Shown: in pieces, positions 1 to 9,116 of the stretch
How the letters are laid out: every line of letters starts with the position of its first letter
Position numbering within the stretch: the first letter of the stretch is position 1
NCBI GenBank assembly: GCA_007694095.1
Contig: RECI01000216.1
Location: 1 to 55,066, forward strand
Direction: 5' to 3'
Origin: Balneolaceae bacterium
Lineage (GTDB): Bacteria > Bacteroidota > Rhodothermia > Balneolales > Balneolaceae
Length of the DNA: 55,066 nucleotides
Made by a program: the position numbers and the translations under genes
The notes under the pieces: model-generated
Seen by the model: only the letters and a program-made list of their open reading frames with translations
Database searches by the model: none
What the model was told of the DNA's origin: nothing

Positions 1-31
1 ATACCATGTTTTCTGATGTGTGAGGTAAAAT

Positions 32-61
32 AAAAAACCCACAGTCCAACTGACCTGCGGG
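32..61 (-). terminator. Rho-independent terminator of fadE
   Basis: Read on the minus strand, a CCCGCAG / CTGTGGG stem (one G-T wobble) encloses a short loop and is followed by a T run. It lies just past the fadE stop, so it probably ends the TetR-fadE transcript. Confidence 0.6.
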
Positions 62-89
62 TTGGGATTGGGAACTTGTTGTATGAAGT

Positions 90-2588
90 TCAAAATAGAA
101 TCGAATCAAATTCAGGATCCTTAAGACCTTCAGAATACGGGGAAGATGCAATACCGCTATTGTATTCAACCAACGTAAACTCGTCTACGAGAATTGCGTC
201 AAAACGCGCTTCCTCTGTTTTTTTTACGGCGTTTGCTTCTTCTTTTGTGATGATTCCTTTTGCAAGGGCTGGTTCAATCTGTTTAAGTACATGACCTTTC
301 GGAATCTCACCGGTTTTGATGGCCTTGTATAACTTTTTGTAAACAGGATATGAATTTTCAACGAGCTCAAGGGCATATTCGTATTTGCCAAGAGCTTCAT
401 CGCGGGAAGCCGGAATATAAATGCCACGGGTGATTCTGTCGCGCTGATCACCCCTTATTTGCATTGCCTGGGCTATTCTGTGTCCGGTTGTATCTGTTGG
501 TTTTTTCCCGATACGGTTTAATCGTGACCACATAGCAACCGGCCCTCTGAAAATCCAGCTCAATCCCGGTATAGTTATCTCGGAATAGATTTCATCAAAC
601 GCAGTCTGGATCCGGTGAAAAGCGTAATCCATTCCCCATATAAAAAAGTCTATGTCTTCTTTACGTCTGCCTTCGGCTTCGAATCTTCGCAGAGTTGCTG
701 TTGCAAGGAACATCCAGCTCAAAATATCGGCATAACGACCTGCCAGCTTCTCTTTCATTTTGAGTGCACCGCCATAAGAGCCGAGTGCAATATCAGCCAT
801 AAAGGCAAATGACGCTGATGCCCAGGCAAGTTTGCGGTAATATTTTGCCGCTGGCCCTTTGACCGGAGACCGGGCTAACCGGCCCCGTGTTATACTAAGC
901 AGCCCGGCACGTATTTTATTTTGAACAACATGGCCGATGTGCTTCCAAAAATGATCATCAAATTTCTTCACATCTTTTTCCATAAGCGCCTGTATTTCTT
1001 TCAGCGCGTAAGGATGGCTCCGAATTGCACCCTGTCCAAAAATAATAAGTGTCCTGGTAAGGATATTAGCCCCTTCCACTGTTATTGCAATTGGTGTTGC
1101 GATATAAGCATGGCCAAAAATATTCCTGGGCCCTAATGATATACCGGCTCCACCGGTAATGTCCATAGCATCATTGATGATTTCGCGGCCAAGTTCAGTA
1201 AAATTGTATTTTGCTATCGCAGTAACTACAGCCGGTTTTGCACCCTTATCCAGGGCCCCGCATATATATCCTCTTGCGGCATCCAGCAGGTACGTGTAAC
1301 CTCCAATTCGCGCAAGAGGTTCTTCGATACCCTCAAATTTTCCTATGTTTAACCCAAACTGCTTTCTGATTGCCGCATAAGCACCGGCCGCCCTTGTTGC
1401 AGTACGGGCACCACCTATCGATTGGGCTGGCAGAGAGATTCCGCGGCCAACAGCAAGTGATTCCATCAGCATTCGCCACCCGTTACCGGCTCCCTCCTTA
1501 CCGCCGATGATGGCATCAACAGGAACCACTACATCTTTACCGCGTGTAGGACAGTTGTAAAATGGCACACCGAGCGGATCATGGCGTTTCCCCAGTTCAA
1601 CGCCTTTCGTTTTGGATGGAATCAACGCTGCAGTGATGCCCGGATTTTTCCCTTTACCGAGTAAATTTTCCGGGTCAGTCAATTTAAATGCAAGGCCTAT
1701 CACCGTAGAAATTGCCGCAAGTGTGATATACCTTTTATCCCAGTTCAGACGCAGGTAAAGTTCTCCATCGTCTCCCCGGAAAACTTCACCATGGCTCAAC
1801 ATCGATCCTGCATCAGAGCCTGCATTAGGTTCCGTTAATGCAAAACACGGCATTTCATCTCCCCTGGCAAGCCGTGGAAGATAATAGTCTTTTTGTTCCT
1901 GCGTACCGTAATGTATTAAAAGTTCGGCCGGCCCGAGTGAGTTGGGGACCATCACGGTGGTAGCCAGCGGCCCGCAACGTGAAGCGAGTTTCGCAACAAT
2001 CTGGCTGTGTGCATTTGCAGAAAAACCATACCCGCCAAATTTCTCGGGGATAATCAACCCAAAAAACCTTTTTTCTTTCATAAAAGCCCAGGCTTTTTTT
2101 GAGAAATCTTTCCTCTGGAATACCTCCCAGTCTGACACCATCGCACACAGCTCTTCTACAGGACCATCTAAAAATTCCTGCTCTTTTTCAGTGAGTTCCG
2201 GATAGGTTTCTTCACTAAGGCGTTTCAGATTTGGCTTTCCTGAAAAAAGTTCGCCTTCTACCCATACAGTTCCTGCGTCAATGGCAGTTTGTTCTGTTTC
2301 AGAAATTGCAGGCAGTATTTTGAGGGCATCAAGTAGTTTCATTAAAGGTTTGGAAAGAATGGTCCGGCGAATCGGCTTGACATTAAAAATCAGTGCAAGA
2401 ATCACAAAAGTGATTATCAGCCAAGCAGGAGCATTAAAACCCACCAGTGCAGCCAGGCCCGCAATTGCCCACAACCAGAGCGGGGCTCCCCGATAGGCAA
2501 ATATAAGGGAAAGAAAAATCACTGAACCCCATGCTGCCCAGCCGGGTACCTGTGAAAAAAAAGCGTATTGATGAATCATAGTTTCCAT
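90..2588 (-). CDS. fadE: Acyl-CoA dehydrogenase, long FadE type
   Basis: FAD-dependent acyl-CoA dehydrogenase for the first step of fatty-acid beta-oxidation. At about 832 residues it has the length of FadE rather than of the 380-residue soluble enzymes. The N-terminus has two hydrophobic segments (about residues 12-75), which suggests membrane association. The central ACAD core includes CFALTEPNAGSD and GRGISLPAQS, and a long C-terminal DUF1974-like region follows. The longest frame begins with an ATG fused to the regulator's TAA. However, GGAGG lies within those first codons at ideal distance from the ATG at 2588, so 2588 is the likelier start. It is co-transcribed with the upstream TetR gene. 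Confidence 0.93.
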   Translation of the reverse strand: METMIHQYAFFSQVPGWAAWGSVIFLSLIFAYRGAPLWLWAIAGLAALVGFNAPAWLIITFVILALIFNVKPIRRTILSKPLMKLLDALKILPAISETEQTAIDAGTVWVEGELFSGKPNLKRLSEETYPELTEKEQEFLDGPVEELCAMVSDWEVFQRKDFSKKAWAFMKEKRFFGLIIPEKFGGYGFSANAHSQIVAKLASRCGPLATTVMVPNSLGPAELLIHYGTQEQKDYYLPRLARGDEMPCFALTEPNAGSDAGSMLSHGEVFRGDDGELYLRLNWDKRYITLAAISTVIGLAFKLTDPENLLGKGKNPGITAALIPSKTKGVELGKRHDPLGVPFYNCPTRGKDVVVPVDAIIGGKEGAGNGWRMLMESLAVGRGISLPAQSIGGARTATRAAGAYAAIRKQFGLNIGKFEGIEEPLARIGGYTYLLDAARGYICGALDKGAKPAVVTAIAKYNFTELGREIINDAMDITGGAGISLGPRNIFGHAYIATPIAITVEGANILTRTLIIFGQGAIRSHPYALKEIQALMEKDVKKFDDHFWKHIGHVVQNKIRAGLLSITRGRLARSPVKGPAAKYYRKLAWASASFAFMADIALGSYGGALKMKEKLAGRYADILSWMFLATATLRRFEAEGRRKEDIDFFIWGMDYAFHRIQTAFDEIYSEITIPGLSWIFRGPVAMWSRLNRIGKKPTDTTGHRIAQAMQIRGDQRDRITRGIYIPASRDEALGKYEYALELVENSYPVYKKLYKAIKTGEIPKGHVLKQIEPALAKGIITKEEANAVKKTEEARFDAILVDEFTLVEYNSGIASSPYSEGLKDPEFDSILF

Positions 2589-2600
2589 ATCCGCCTCCAT

Positions 2601-3188
2601 TTATGCTTGTGTTTTTTGCATCACAAATCCCCTGATGATATTCTCAAGGGCCTGTTCAATGAACTGTTGCTGCGGAATTCGTGTATCGAGCCGCTTATTT
2701 AAAATGACCGAAACCACACCGTGCAGCTGCGCCCAAAGCGTGTATGCGTTGATCAGTGCATCCTCCACATCAATCTGTTCCTGATCGTGTCCTTCCCTGA
2801 TGATGTCTGCCAATAATTCATACCCACTCCGGATGTTCATGAATTTCTCTTTGGGATATTTCGGCATCTCCTCAGGCCGTACCATATATATGATTTCATA
2901 TTCCTGTGGATGATTGAGTGCATATTCAATATAGGCACGAGCCATATCCTCGAGCTGCATAAGAAAACCCTTAGACGCATCAACGACCTCCATCAATGAC
3001 GCCTTCAGGTTTTCTATGCTTTCTTCAATAAGCGCAAGGAGCAAATCATCTTTGTTCTTGAAGTACAAATAAATGCTTGTTGCCGACACATCAGCCCTCT
3101 CGGCGATTCGCCTCATCGACAGTTTACTAAAACCTTCTTTGATGAGAAGTTCCTTACTTACTTCGAGTATTTCTTCACGGAGTGACAT
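2601..3188 (-). CDS. TetR/AcrR-family regulator, probable fatty-acid repressor
   Basis: TetR-type regulator of about 195 residues. The N-terminal helix-turn-helix reads FSKLSMRRIAERADVSATSIYLYFKNKDDLL, the usual TetR DNA-binding layout ending in YxYFxxKxxL. The C-terminal half would bind the ligand. A longer frame starts with GTG at 3206, but the ATG at 3188 (MSLREEIL) fits the family N-terminus better. Its stop codon directly abuts the fadE start, so the two form an operon. A role in repressing fadE in response to acyl-CoA is inferred from this arrangement only. Palindromes at 3200-3212 and 3332-3353 may be its operators. Confidence 0.88.
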   Translation of the reverse strand: MSLREEILEVSKELLIKEGFSKLSMRRIAERADVSATSIYLYFKNKDDLLLALIEESIENLKASLMEVVDASKGFLMQLEDMARAYIEYALNHPQEYEIIYMVRPEEMPKYPKEKFMNIRSGYELLADIIREGHDQEQIDVEDALINAYTLWAQLHGVVSVILNKRLDTRIPQQQFIEQALENIIRGFVMQKTQA

Positions 3189-3199
3189 ATAATGAGAGG

Positions 3200-3218
3200 T
3201 TAACACTGTTAAGTTAAC
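3200..3218. promoter_or_regulatory. Candidate TetR operator next to the regulator start
   Basis: TTAACACTGTTAA is a perfect palindrome apart from its central base, and is followed at once by a GTTAAC palindrome. It sits 12 bases upstream of the regulator ATG, a typical place for autoregulation. The same TTAACACTG half recurs at 3332. Confidence 0.5.
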
Positions 3219-3518
3219 AATTGTAATTTATCAAAATTGTGATGAATGTCAATATTCAGATCAAATTTGACTGAATTCACTGTGATCAGATCTCTGATTC
3301 GTGTAAATGACGATTAATAATCAAATTAAAGTTAACACTGAAATAGTGTTGAAGTATTTCACATAAAAAATGTAATCTTACATTAATGATCCTCATGCAT
3401 CTTGCTCAGATCGATAATCTGGCCGGAATCATAAAATAACAAACCGTATATAGGCTATTATCATCCAGCAGCTTTGACACGGTTCTTACTAAGCATCATG
3501 AATTAACCATACCAGGTT
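3207..3518. other. Divergent intergenic region, TetR gene and GH29 gene
   Basis: About 310 bases of AT-rich sequence between two divergent genes. It must hold both promoters and contains the two palindromes listed separately. I see no small ORF or RNA gene. Confidence 0.6.
3332..3353. promoter_or_regulatory. Second candidate TetR operator
   Basis: Inverted repeat with arms TTAACACT and AGTGTTGA (one mismatch) around a six-base centre. It shares TTAACACTG with the palindrome near the regulator start about 130 bases away. Confidence 0.4.
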
Positions 3519-4973
3519 ATGAAAAAAATTACGATTCTCTATTCGCTGCTCTTTTTGTTCTCTTGCAATCAGGCCAATGATTTGGTATCGCCGCCTGAAC
3601 CGCTTTACCCGGTCCCGAACGAAGCACAGCTTCAATGGCATGAGATGGAACTCATTGCATTTATCCATTTTACAACCAATACTTTTACCGGGGTTGAATG
3701 GGGTTATGGTGATGAATCCCCGGAAATTTTCAACCCAACTGAGATGGATGTCGATCAGTGGATCACGGTACTTAAAGATGCCGGTTTTAAAGGAGTAATT
3801 ATTACTGCCAAACATCATGACGGTTTTACGTTATGGCCAAGTAAATACACAGAACATTCTGTGAAAAACAGCCCCTACAATGATGGAAATGGTGATGTTT
3901 TAAGAGAGCTTTCAGATTCTGCCCGCCGGCATGGACTCAAATTTGGCGTTTATCTTTCGCCCTGGGACCGGAATCATCCGGATTATGCCCGTCCCGGGTA
4001 TATAACCTATTATCGAAATCAGCTCCGGGAAATTTTTGAAAATTACGGGCCAATTTTTGAATTGTGGTTTGATGGCGCAAACGGGGGTGACGGGTATTAC
4101 GGTGGGGCAAGGGAAACACGAATCATTGACCGTAAAACATACTATGACTGGCCGGAAACCATTAATATGGTTCGCGATCTTCAGCCCGATCCACATGTTC
4201 TTTTTTTCAGTGATGCCGGACCGGATATTCGCTGGGTTGGCAATGAACAGGGTTGGGTCAGTGAAACGAACTGGAATACCATCAATAACGATACCCTCTA
4301 TGCTGGTCAGTCCGGAATTGAACAGCTTCTTTCTACCGGTGAAGAACACGGCACCAAATGGATACCCGCAGAAGTGGATGTTTCCATAAGGCCCGGCTGG
4401 TTTTACCATGCCGAACAGGATTCACTGGTGAAAAGCCCTGAAAGATTATTCGATATTTACCTGTCTTCCGTTGGCAGAGGCTCTACATTATTACTGAACG
4501 TGCCACCCGACCGGCGCGGATTAATACATGAAATTGATGCGGAAAATCTGCGGGAATGGAGAAGAATGATTGATGATTCATTCAGCCAGAACCTGGCGGG
4601 CGGCGCTGTTGTATCCGCAGACTCCTATCGTGGCAATTCCGGTCAATATCACCCGGAAAATGTTACTGACGGCAACAAGGATACGTATTGGACAACTGAC
4701 GATAATATACTAACCGGTTCACTTGAGATTCATCTCGGTGAAAAAAAAGAGATCAACTATGTACAACTCAAAGAGTATATCAGGCTAGGGCAGCGTGTGA
4801 GAGAATTTTCGATTGATACATGGGAAAATGGTGAGTGGAAAGAGGTGGTGAAAGCAACCACAATAGGATATAAACGAATCTTACAGCTAAACGGAGTTAT
4901 CACCGACAGAATTCGGATCAATATAAATGATTCTAAAGCCTCCCCGATTTTATCCTCCATTGAGCTGTATTAA
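3519..4973 (+). CDS. Alpha-L-fucosidase, GH29, lipoprotein
   Basis: Secreted glycosidase releasing alpha-linked L-fucose from glycans. The N-terminus (MKKITILYSLLFLFSC) is a lipoprotein signal with Cys16. The GH29 barrel carries TAKHHDGFTLWPS (about 97-108) and ELWFDGANGG (181-190), whose Asp185 matches the family nucleophile. Residues from about 360 to the end look like an F5/8 type C (discoidin-like) carbohydrate-binding domain, including HPENVTDGNKDTYW. It is transcribed alone, divergent from the TetR gene and convergent with trmB, nine bases apart. Its substrate may be fucosylated algal or host-type glycans, which is inference. Confidence 0.9.
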   Translation: MKKITILYSLLFLFSCNQANDLVSPPEPLYPVPNEAQLQWHEMELIAFIHFTTNTFTGVEWGYGDESPEIFNPTEMDVDQWITVLKDAGFKGVIITAKHHDGFTLWPSKYTEHSVKNSPYNDGNGDVLRELSDSARRHGLKFGVYLSPWDRNHPDYARPGYITYYRNQLREIFENYGPIFELWFDGANGGDGYYGGARETRIIDRKTYYDWPETINMVRDLQPDPHVLFFSDAGPDIRWVGNEQGWVSETNWNTINNDTLYAGQSGIEQLLSTGEEHGTKWIPAEVDVSIRPGWFYHAEQDSLVKSPERLFDIYLSSVGRGSTLLLNVPPDRRGLIHEIDAENLREWRRMIDDSFSQNLAGGAVVSADSYRGNSGQYHPENVTDGNKDTYWTTDDNILTGSLEIHLGEKKEINYVQLKEYIRLGQRVREFSIDTWENGEWKEVVKATTIGYKRILQLNGVITDRIRININDSKASPILSSIELY

Positions 4974-4982
4974 TTTAAACAT

Positions 4983-5636
4983 CTATAACCTGAAGCTTAT
5001 GTATCGAATGGTTTTTCCTTTTTGTAAATGCATTTTTTCATAGAAGGTTTGTATGCTGACCAGTTCGTTGTTTTTGGAATCACGATAAACATCCTGAACT
5101 ATTTCAACTAACTCACAATTTTCATTGCGAATTACTTCACATGTATAATCGAATAAGGTTTTTGAATCGGTTTTGAGGTGAATCAAGCCTCCAGGTTTCA
5201 TTACACGCCTGTAAATCTCCAGGAATTTTGGTGAAGTCAGGCGTTTTCTCTCTTTTTTGAGATATGGGTCCGGGAATACGATCCATATTTCATTAACTTC
5301 ATTTTCGGTAAAAAAATTCTCAAGGTGATCGATGAAAGCTCTCAGGTAACGGACATTCCACAGATTTTTTTCCAACGCTTTTTTTGCCCCCAACCACATA
5401 CGGGGGCCTTTGATGTCGACACCAATAAAATTTCTTTTTGGAAATTTTTGTGAAAGCGCAATACTATATTCTCCTTTCCCACAGGCCAGCTCTAACGTAA
5501 TCGGGTTTTGATTTTTGAAAATTTCAGAATGCCATTTCCCTTTCAGGTTTTTTTCTTCCCTGAAATGTTCGTATTCAAATACATTCTTGAATTCACGAAC
5601 GTCGGCGATACGTTGTTGTTTATTCTTTTTCCCCAT
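4983..5636 (-). CDS. trmB: tRNA (guanine-N7-)-methyltransferase
   Basis: Forms m7G46 in the variable loop of tRNAs using S-adenosylmethionine. The 217 residues are typical of bacterial TrmB. The SAM-binding motif ELACGKGEYS lies at about 49-58. IGVDIKGPRMWLGAKKA follows, and the TrmB signature IWIVFPDPYLKKERKRLTSPKFL is intact, with the Asp-Pro pair of the catalytic loop. It is last in a redoxin-pdxH-trmB cluster, starting seven bases after the pdxH stop. Confidence 0.95.
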   Translation of the reverse strand: MGKKNKQQRIADVREFKNVFEYEHFREEKNLKGKWHSEIFKNQNPITLELACGKGEYSIALSQKFPKRNFIGVDIKGPRMWLGAKKALEKNLWNVRYLRAFIDHLENFFTENEVNEIWIVFPDPYLKKERKRLTSPKFLEIYRRVMKPGGLIHLKTDSKTLFDYTCEVIRNENCELVEIVQDVYRDSKNNELVSIQTFYEKMHLQKGKTIRYISFRL

Positions 5637-5643
5637 ATCAAAA

Positions 5644-6294
5644 TCAGGGCATCAGCCGTTTTCGACTCCAGGTTTGATGCCTCTTTTCATAAAGAATACG
5701 GTCATGCAGACGACCGGGCCTGCCCGCCCAAAACTCTATCTGATGGACTTCAATGTCATAACCTCCCCAAAATGGCGGTTTTGGAATATCCCGCCCGTTG
5801 TAACTATCCCTGATCTCCGAAAAAAGCTTCTCCAGCTCTTCACGGTTTTTTATTGGGCTGCTCTGCCTGGATGCCCATGCACCGATCTGGCTGTCCCGGG
5901 GCCTGCTTTTAAAATAATTCTCACTTTCCTGTTCTGAAATTTTTTTTGCCAAACCCCTCAACCGAACCTGCCGTTCTAGCTCACCCCACCAAAAAACACA
6001 AGCCACATTGGAATTATGTTGTATTTCTGCCCCCTTTTGACTCTCATAATTCGAAAAAAAACGGATAGATGATTCATTGATCCCTTTCATCAAAACTGTT
6101 CTTGCATTGGGGAGTGTATTGCTATCCGAAGTTGCGAGAGTCATTGCATTCGGTTCAAGTACTCCAGATGAAAGGGCTTCATCGAACCACCTTTTAAAAA
6201 GCAAAAAAGGATCCCCGGGCAGCAGGTTGTCCGGCAAGCCAGTATCTGTATAATTTCTTCTGAGAGATGCGATCTCCGGTGTTATCTCAGCCAA
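5644..6294 (-). CDS. pdxH: Pyridoxamine 5'-phosphate oxidase
   Basis: FMN enzyme oxidising pyridoxamine or pyridoxine 5'-phosphate to pyridoxal phosphate. Family motifs are clear: RTVLMKGI, YFKSRPRDSQIGAWAS, PPFWGGYDI, IEFWAGRPGRLHDRI, and a terminal RLMP in place of the usual RLAP. An open frame reaches back to 6450 but overlaps the upstream redoxin gene. Its first 52 residues do not look like PdxH. The family N-terminus (IASLRRNYTDTGL) fits a TTG start at 6294, giving 216 residues (E. coli has 218) and a short overlap with the upstream stop. The start is inferred; the function is secure. Confidence 0.92.
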   Translation of the reverse strand: MAEITPEIASLRRNYTDTGLPDNLLPGDPFLLFKRWFDEALSSGVLEPNAMTLATSDSNTLPNARTVLMKGINESSIRFFSNYESQKGAEIQHNSNVACVFWWGELERQVRLRGLAKKISEQESENYFKSRPRDSQIGAWASRQSSPIKNREELEKLFSEIRDSYNGRDIPKPPFWGGYDIEVHQIEFWAGRPGRLHDRILYEKRHQTWSRKRLMP

Positions 6295-6868
6295 AATATA
6301 TCGGTTCGTTGCCTTTTTTCCATTTGATATTGCAGCCGATACTTGGAATCTGTTTTTCCGGTGCAGGCTCTCCGGCCAGCATGCTTTCCGTTGCTTTTCG
6401 CAGGTCACGTCCGCTCGCTTTGATCTCATTTTTCGGACGGGAATCGTCAAACTGGCCCCTGTAGTAAAGTTTTAATTCCTCATCGAACAGATAAATATCC
6501 GGTGTACATGCGGCTTTATATGCTTTGGCTACTTCCTGCGTTTCATCAAAAAGGTAAGGAAATGGATATCCGTATAGCTCGGCATCTTCCTTCATTTTTT
6601 CAGGGCTGTCATCCGGGTAATTTTCTATGTCGTTTGAACTGATTGCGACAATTGCCAAGCCTCTTGGCATATACTCAGATGCATATTTCACCAGTTCCTG
6701 TTTTATCATTTTTACATAAGGACAATGATTACAAATAAACATTACAAGCAGTCCCTTTTTGTCTTTATAATCTTCCAGCGTTACTGTTTTACCAGTCAGA
6801 ACATCCTGTAAAGAAAAATACGGAGCTTCAATTCCCAGTTCGAGCATCGTTGATTCTACTGCTGCCAT
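6287..6868 (-). CDS. Thioredoxin-like redoxin (PRX_like1 type)
   Basis: AhpC/TSA-fold redoxin of 193 residues. The strand-turn FICNHCPYVK (44-53) holds a CxxC pair, Cys46 and Cys49, at the usual active-site position of this cytosolic subgroup. VAISSNDIENYPDDSPEKM and the later CTPDIYLFD are also characteristic. No signal peptide is seen. Its likely role is thiol-dependent peroxide or disulfide reduction. It is the first gene of a three-gene cluster with pdxH and trmB; pdxH begins inside its last codons. Confidence 0.88.
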   Translation of the reverse strand: MAAVESTMLELGIEAPYFSLQDVLTGKTVTLEDYKDKKGLLVMFICNHCPYVKMIKQELVKYASEYMPRGLAIVAISSNDIENYPDDSPEKMKEDAELYGYPFPYLFDETQEVAKAYKAACTPDIYLFDEELKLYYRGQFDDSRPKNEIKASGRDLRKATESMLAGEPAPEKQIPSIGCNIKWKKGNEPIYFG

Positions 6869-7031
6869 GGTTTCTATTTTTGATATTTATCTTGTTAATT
6901 CTTCTCACTAAACAAAAGATAATGAAATTTCTATCTGACTACACAGATAAGAATTTAGGTTTACGTTTTTAGATAATAGTATTCAGTTGTTAAGGTGGCG
7001 AGGCAAGTATTTAATGTCGATAAACTCATAA

Positions 7032-8084
7032 CTAACCAAATAAGTTCAGTTGGTTCATTACCGGTCTTTTAAAATGCTCAATACTCAGGGATGCTGAATG
7101 TTGATTCAACCCGAGTCTTTTGGCGTGAATATGAACGAGCTGTTTCATTTGTACCCCAAAAGGGCCTTCAACCCTGAATCGTTCACCGAATTCCCAACGG
7201 TTTAGTTTTCCATTTTTAAGGCTGCGTATCCTGTTCAGAACTTTATCTTTCCGGTTTGGGTGATGGTCTTCAAGCCATTTGATAAATATTTCTTTTACAG
7301 CCAGCGGCAGCCTGAGATTTACGATAGAAACCGATTTCGCGCCTGCTGCTGCCACGGCTTCCATTATCGGAACAATTTCATTGTCCGTCAGGCCTGGAAT
7401 AACAGGTGCAATATTTACATTTACAGGAATACCCGATTCAGATAATTCCCGAACCGCCTCAATTCTCCTGCGCGGCCTGGAGGTTCTGGGTTCCATTGTT
7501 GCAGTGACCGATTCATCAAGTGAAGTTACCGAAAGAGCGACTTTCACAGCATTTATTTTTGCGAGTTTACTCAGCAGATCGATATCACGCGTTACAAGGT
7601 GGTTTTTGGTAATGATTACCAAAGGATGACAGCTATCGGAAAGTACCTTAATACACCCTCTTGTGATTTTGAGCTTTTTTTCAATGGGTTGATATGGATC
7701 GGTGATGCCGCTCATCACCAGGGTTTGAGGTTTCCACGACGGACGGGACAACTCTTTTTCTAGAAGTTTTGGCGCGTCATACTTCACAACTATCTTTGAT
7801 TCAAAATCCAGCCCGGCACTCATTCCAAGAAATTCATGGGACGGCCTGGCATAGCAGTAAACGCATCCGTGTTCACACCCGCGATATGGATTTACGCTCA
7901 CATTGAATGGTATATCAGGGCTGTTGTTTCTTGAAATGATTTGACTGGTATGATCCGGGATCAGTTCAGTTTTGGGGCAGGCCATTTTACCCGTTACTTC
8001 ATCCGGATCATACTCAAGGTGGGTTGAGTTAAACCGGTTTTCAGGATTATGAGCGGTTCCTCGCCCGCGAATAGGTACTGGCAT
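7032..8084 (-). CDS. PA0069-family radical SAM protein
   Basis: Radical SAM enzyme of unknown reaction, related in layout to spore photoproduct lyase-like proteins. The [4Fe-4S] motif is C70-x3-C74-x2-C77 in YRGCEHGCVYCYARPSHE, the characteristic sequence of this family. TDPYQPIEKKLKITR and MEPRTSRPRRRIEA are also typical. The N-terminal RGRGTAHNPENRF is the family's opening motif, which supports the ATG at 8084. An unusual perfect inverted repeat straddles this start codon. The gene stands alone. Confidence 0.9.
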   Translation of the reverse strand: MPVPIRGRGTAHNPENRFNSTHLEYDPDEVTGKMACPKTELIPDHTSQIISRNNSPDIPFNVSVNPYRGCEHGCVYCYARPSHEFLGMSAGLDFESKIVVKYDAPKLLEKELSRPSWKPQTLVMSGITDPYQPIEKKLKITRGCIKVLSDSCHPLVIITKNHLVTRDIDLLSKLAKINAVKVALSVTSLDESVTATMEPRTSRPRRRIEAVRELSESGIPVNVNIAPVIPGLTDNEIVPIMEAVAAAGAKSVSIVNLRLPLAVKEIFIKWLEDHHPNRKDKVLNRIRSLKNGKLNRWEFGERFRVEGPFGVQMKQLVHIHAKRLGLNQHSASLSIEHFKRPVMNQLNLFG

Positions 8085-8118
8085 ACATTACATATATTTT
8101 GTACATATAATGTATGCC
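8080..8118. promoter_or_regulatory. 11-bp perfect inverted repeat over a start codon
   Basis: GGCATACATTA (8080-8090) and TAATGTATGCC (8108-8118) are exact inverted repeats 17 bases apart. The first arm includes the radical SAM start codon. It could be a repressor site or an mRNA hairpin hiding the start; neither can be decided from sequence. Confidence 0.5.
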
Positions 8119-8138
8119 GGTAACAAATCTTTGTCAAG

Positions 8139-8723
8139 TTATTTTAGTGTTGTTTTTTTGGCATCAAACTCTCCTTTCACGGTAACCGTACCAAGAACCT
8201 CACAATTACCTGATTCATCGAAATCGTAGTCACTGGCTTTAAATTCGAACTTTCCGCTAACACGGTTATCTGAAGAATTTTCAATGGTAAGTGTGCCTCC
8301 TTCACCTTGGTTATCCGAGCAAAAACCAGTAAATATTGGGGCATATTCAGTTGCATTGCTACCGGTTCCGTGAGTATAAAATGCGGTAAAGCCGCTGGAA
8401 TCCAGAAAATCTGAACCAATAGAATAGTTTCCGGGGACCGGACGTGAAATCGGAGAATTACCTACCCTTACAAAGGAAAGTTCAAATGTAGATGGACCGA
8501 CATCAAATATATCGATTGTCCATGTATGTACTCCGAATGCAGAAAAACTGTAAAACTCAGCAATTCCCGATTTTTGGCCGTTTACGGCGCCGTTTATCGT
8601 GAATGAAGCACTGCCCCGACCAGAGGGGCCTTCATCAGGGCCTGCAGAACTATCCGAACAGGATAAAAATGCTAATAGTAATACGATTATTGTATACAGG
8701 TGTAGGTGGTGGTATGATTTCAT
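8139..8723 (-). CDS. Secreted lipoprotein, paralogue family member 1
   Basis: 194-residue protein with an N-terminal hydrophobic segment ending in LLLAFLSC, read as a lipoprotein signal with Cys22. The mature part begins with an acidic linker (SDSSAGPDEG). A beta-rich domain with Gly, Ser and Thr follows, ending in TVKGEFDAKKTTLK. The pattern FTINGAVNG..., NYSIGSD..., VSGKFEFKASD..., VTVKGEFDA recurs in the 185-residue protein at 12362-12919, so the two are paralogues. I recognise no named domain; the composition suggests an immunoglobulin-like surface module. Confidence 0.75.
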   Translation of the reverse strand: MKSYHHLHLYTIIVLLLAFLSCSDSSAGPDEGPSGRGSASFTINGAVNGQKSGIAEFYSFSAFGVHTWTIDIFDVGPSTFELSFVRVGNSPISRPVPGNYSIGSDFLDSSGFTAFYTHGTGSNATEYAPIFTGFCSDNQGEGGTLTIENSSDNRVSGKFEFKASDYDFDESGNCEVLGTVTVKGEFDAKKTTLK

Positions 8724-9116
8724 TGTGTTTATTTCTTAAAAATTTTGTTAACGGCCGATCAAAAAATCAAAAATTTTATTTCCCTTCTTTCTAATCTGTT
8801 GCCGAATGGTTAATCGTTAATCGTCAACTCTTTTCAGAGCTGATGATATAAACGCGAAAAAAATTCGAGATTCAGATCATTCCAGATCAATTTATTTTTA
8901 ATATTTCAAAAAAGTCTTTAAGTAAAAGAATATCTATAACATGAACTTGATTGAACTTTTTTAAAAATGTCTACATGAAGGGATTCACACAACGTGCTGA
9001 AGTATCATATGCTTGATGAAATGTAGATATATCATTTCATCCAAAAGTTCCTATTATTCACGATTAGTTTTTTTCGTTTTGTGAGTTAATCCTCTGATTT
9101 TACATTAAATTGCAGC
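8724..9116. other. AT-rich intergenic region without recognised genes
   Basis: About 390 bases between the divergent lipoprotein gene and the following plus-strand genes. It is clearly more AT-rich than the flanks. I found no hairpin terminator, RNA gene or credible ORF. Confidence 0.5.

Noticed and set aside
3912-4409. 165-residue antisense frame in the GH29 gene
   Set aside because: It is a shadow of the fucosidase gene with no start signal or domain.
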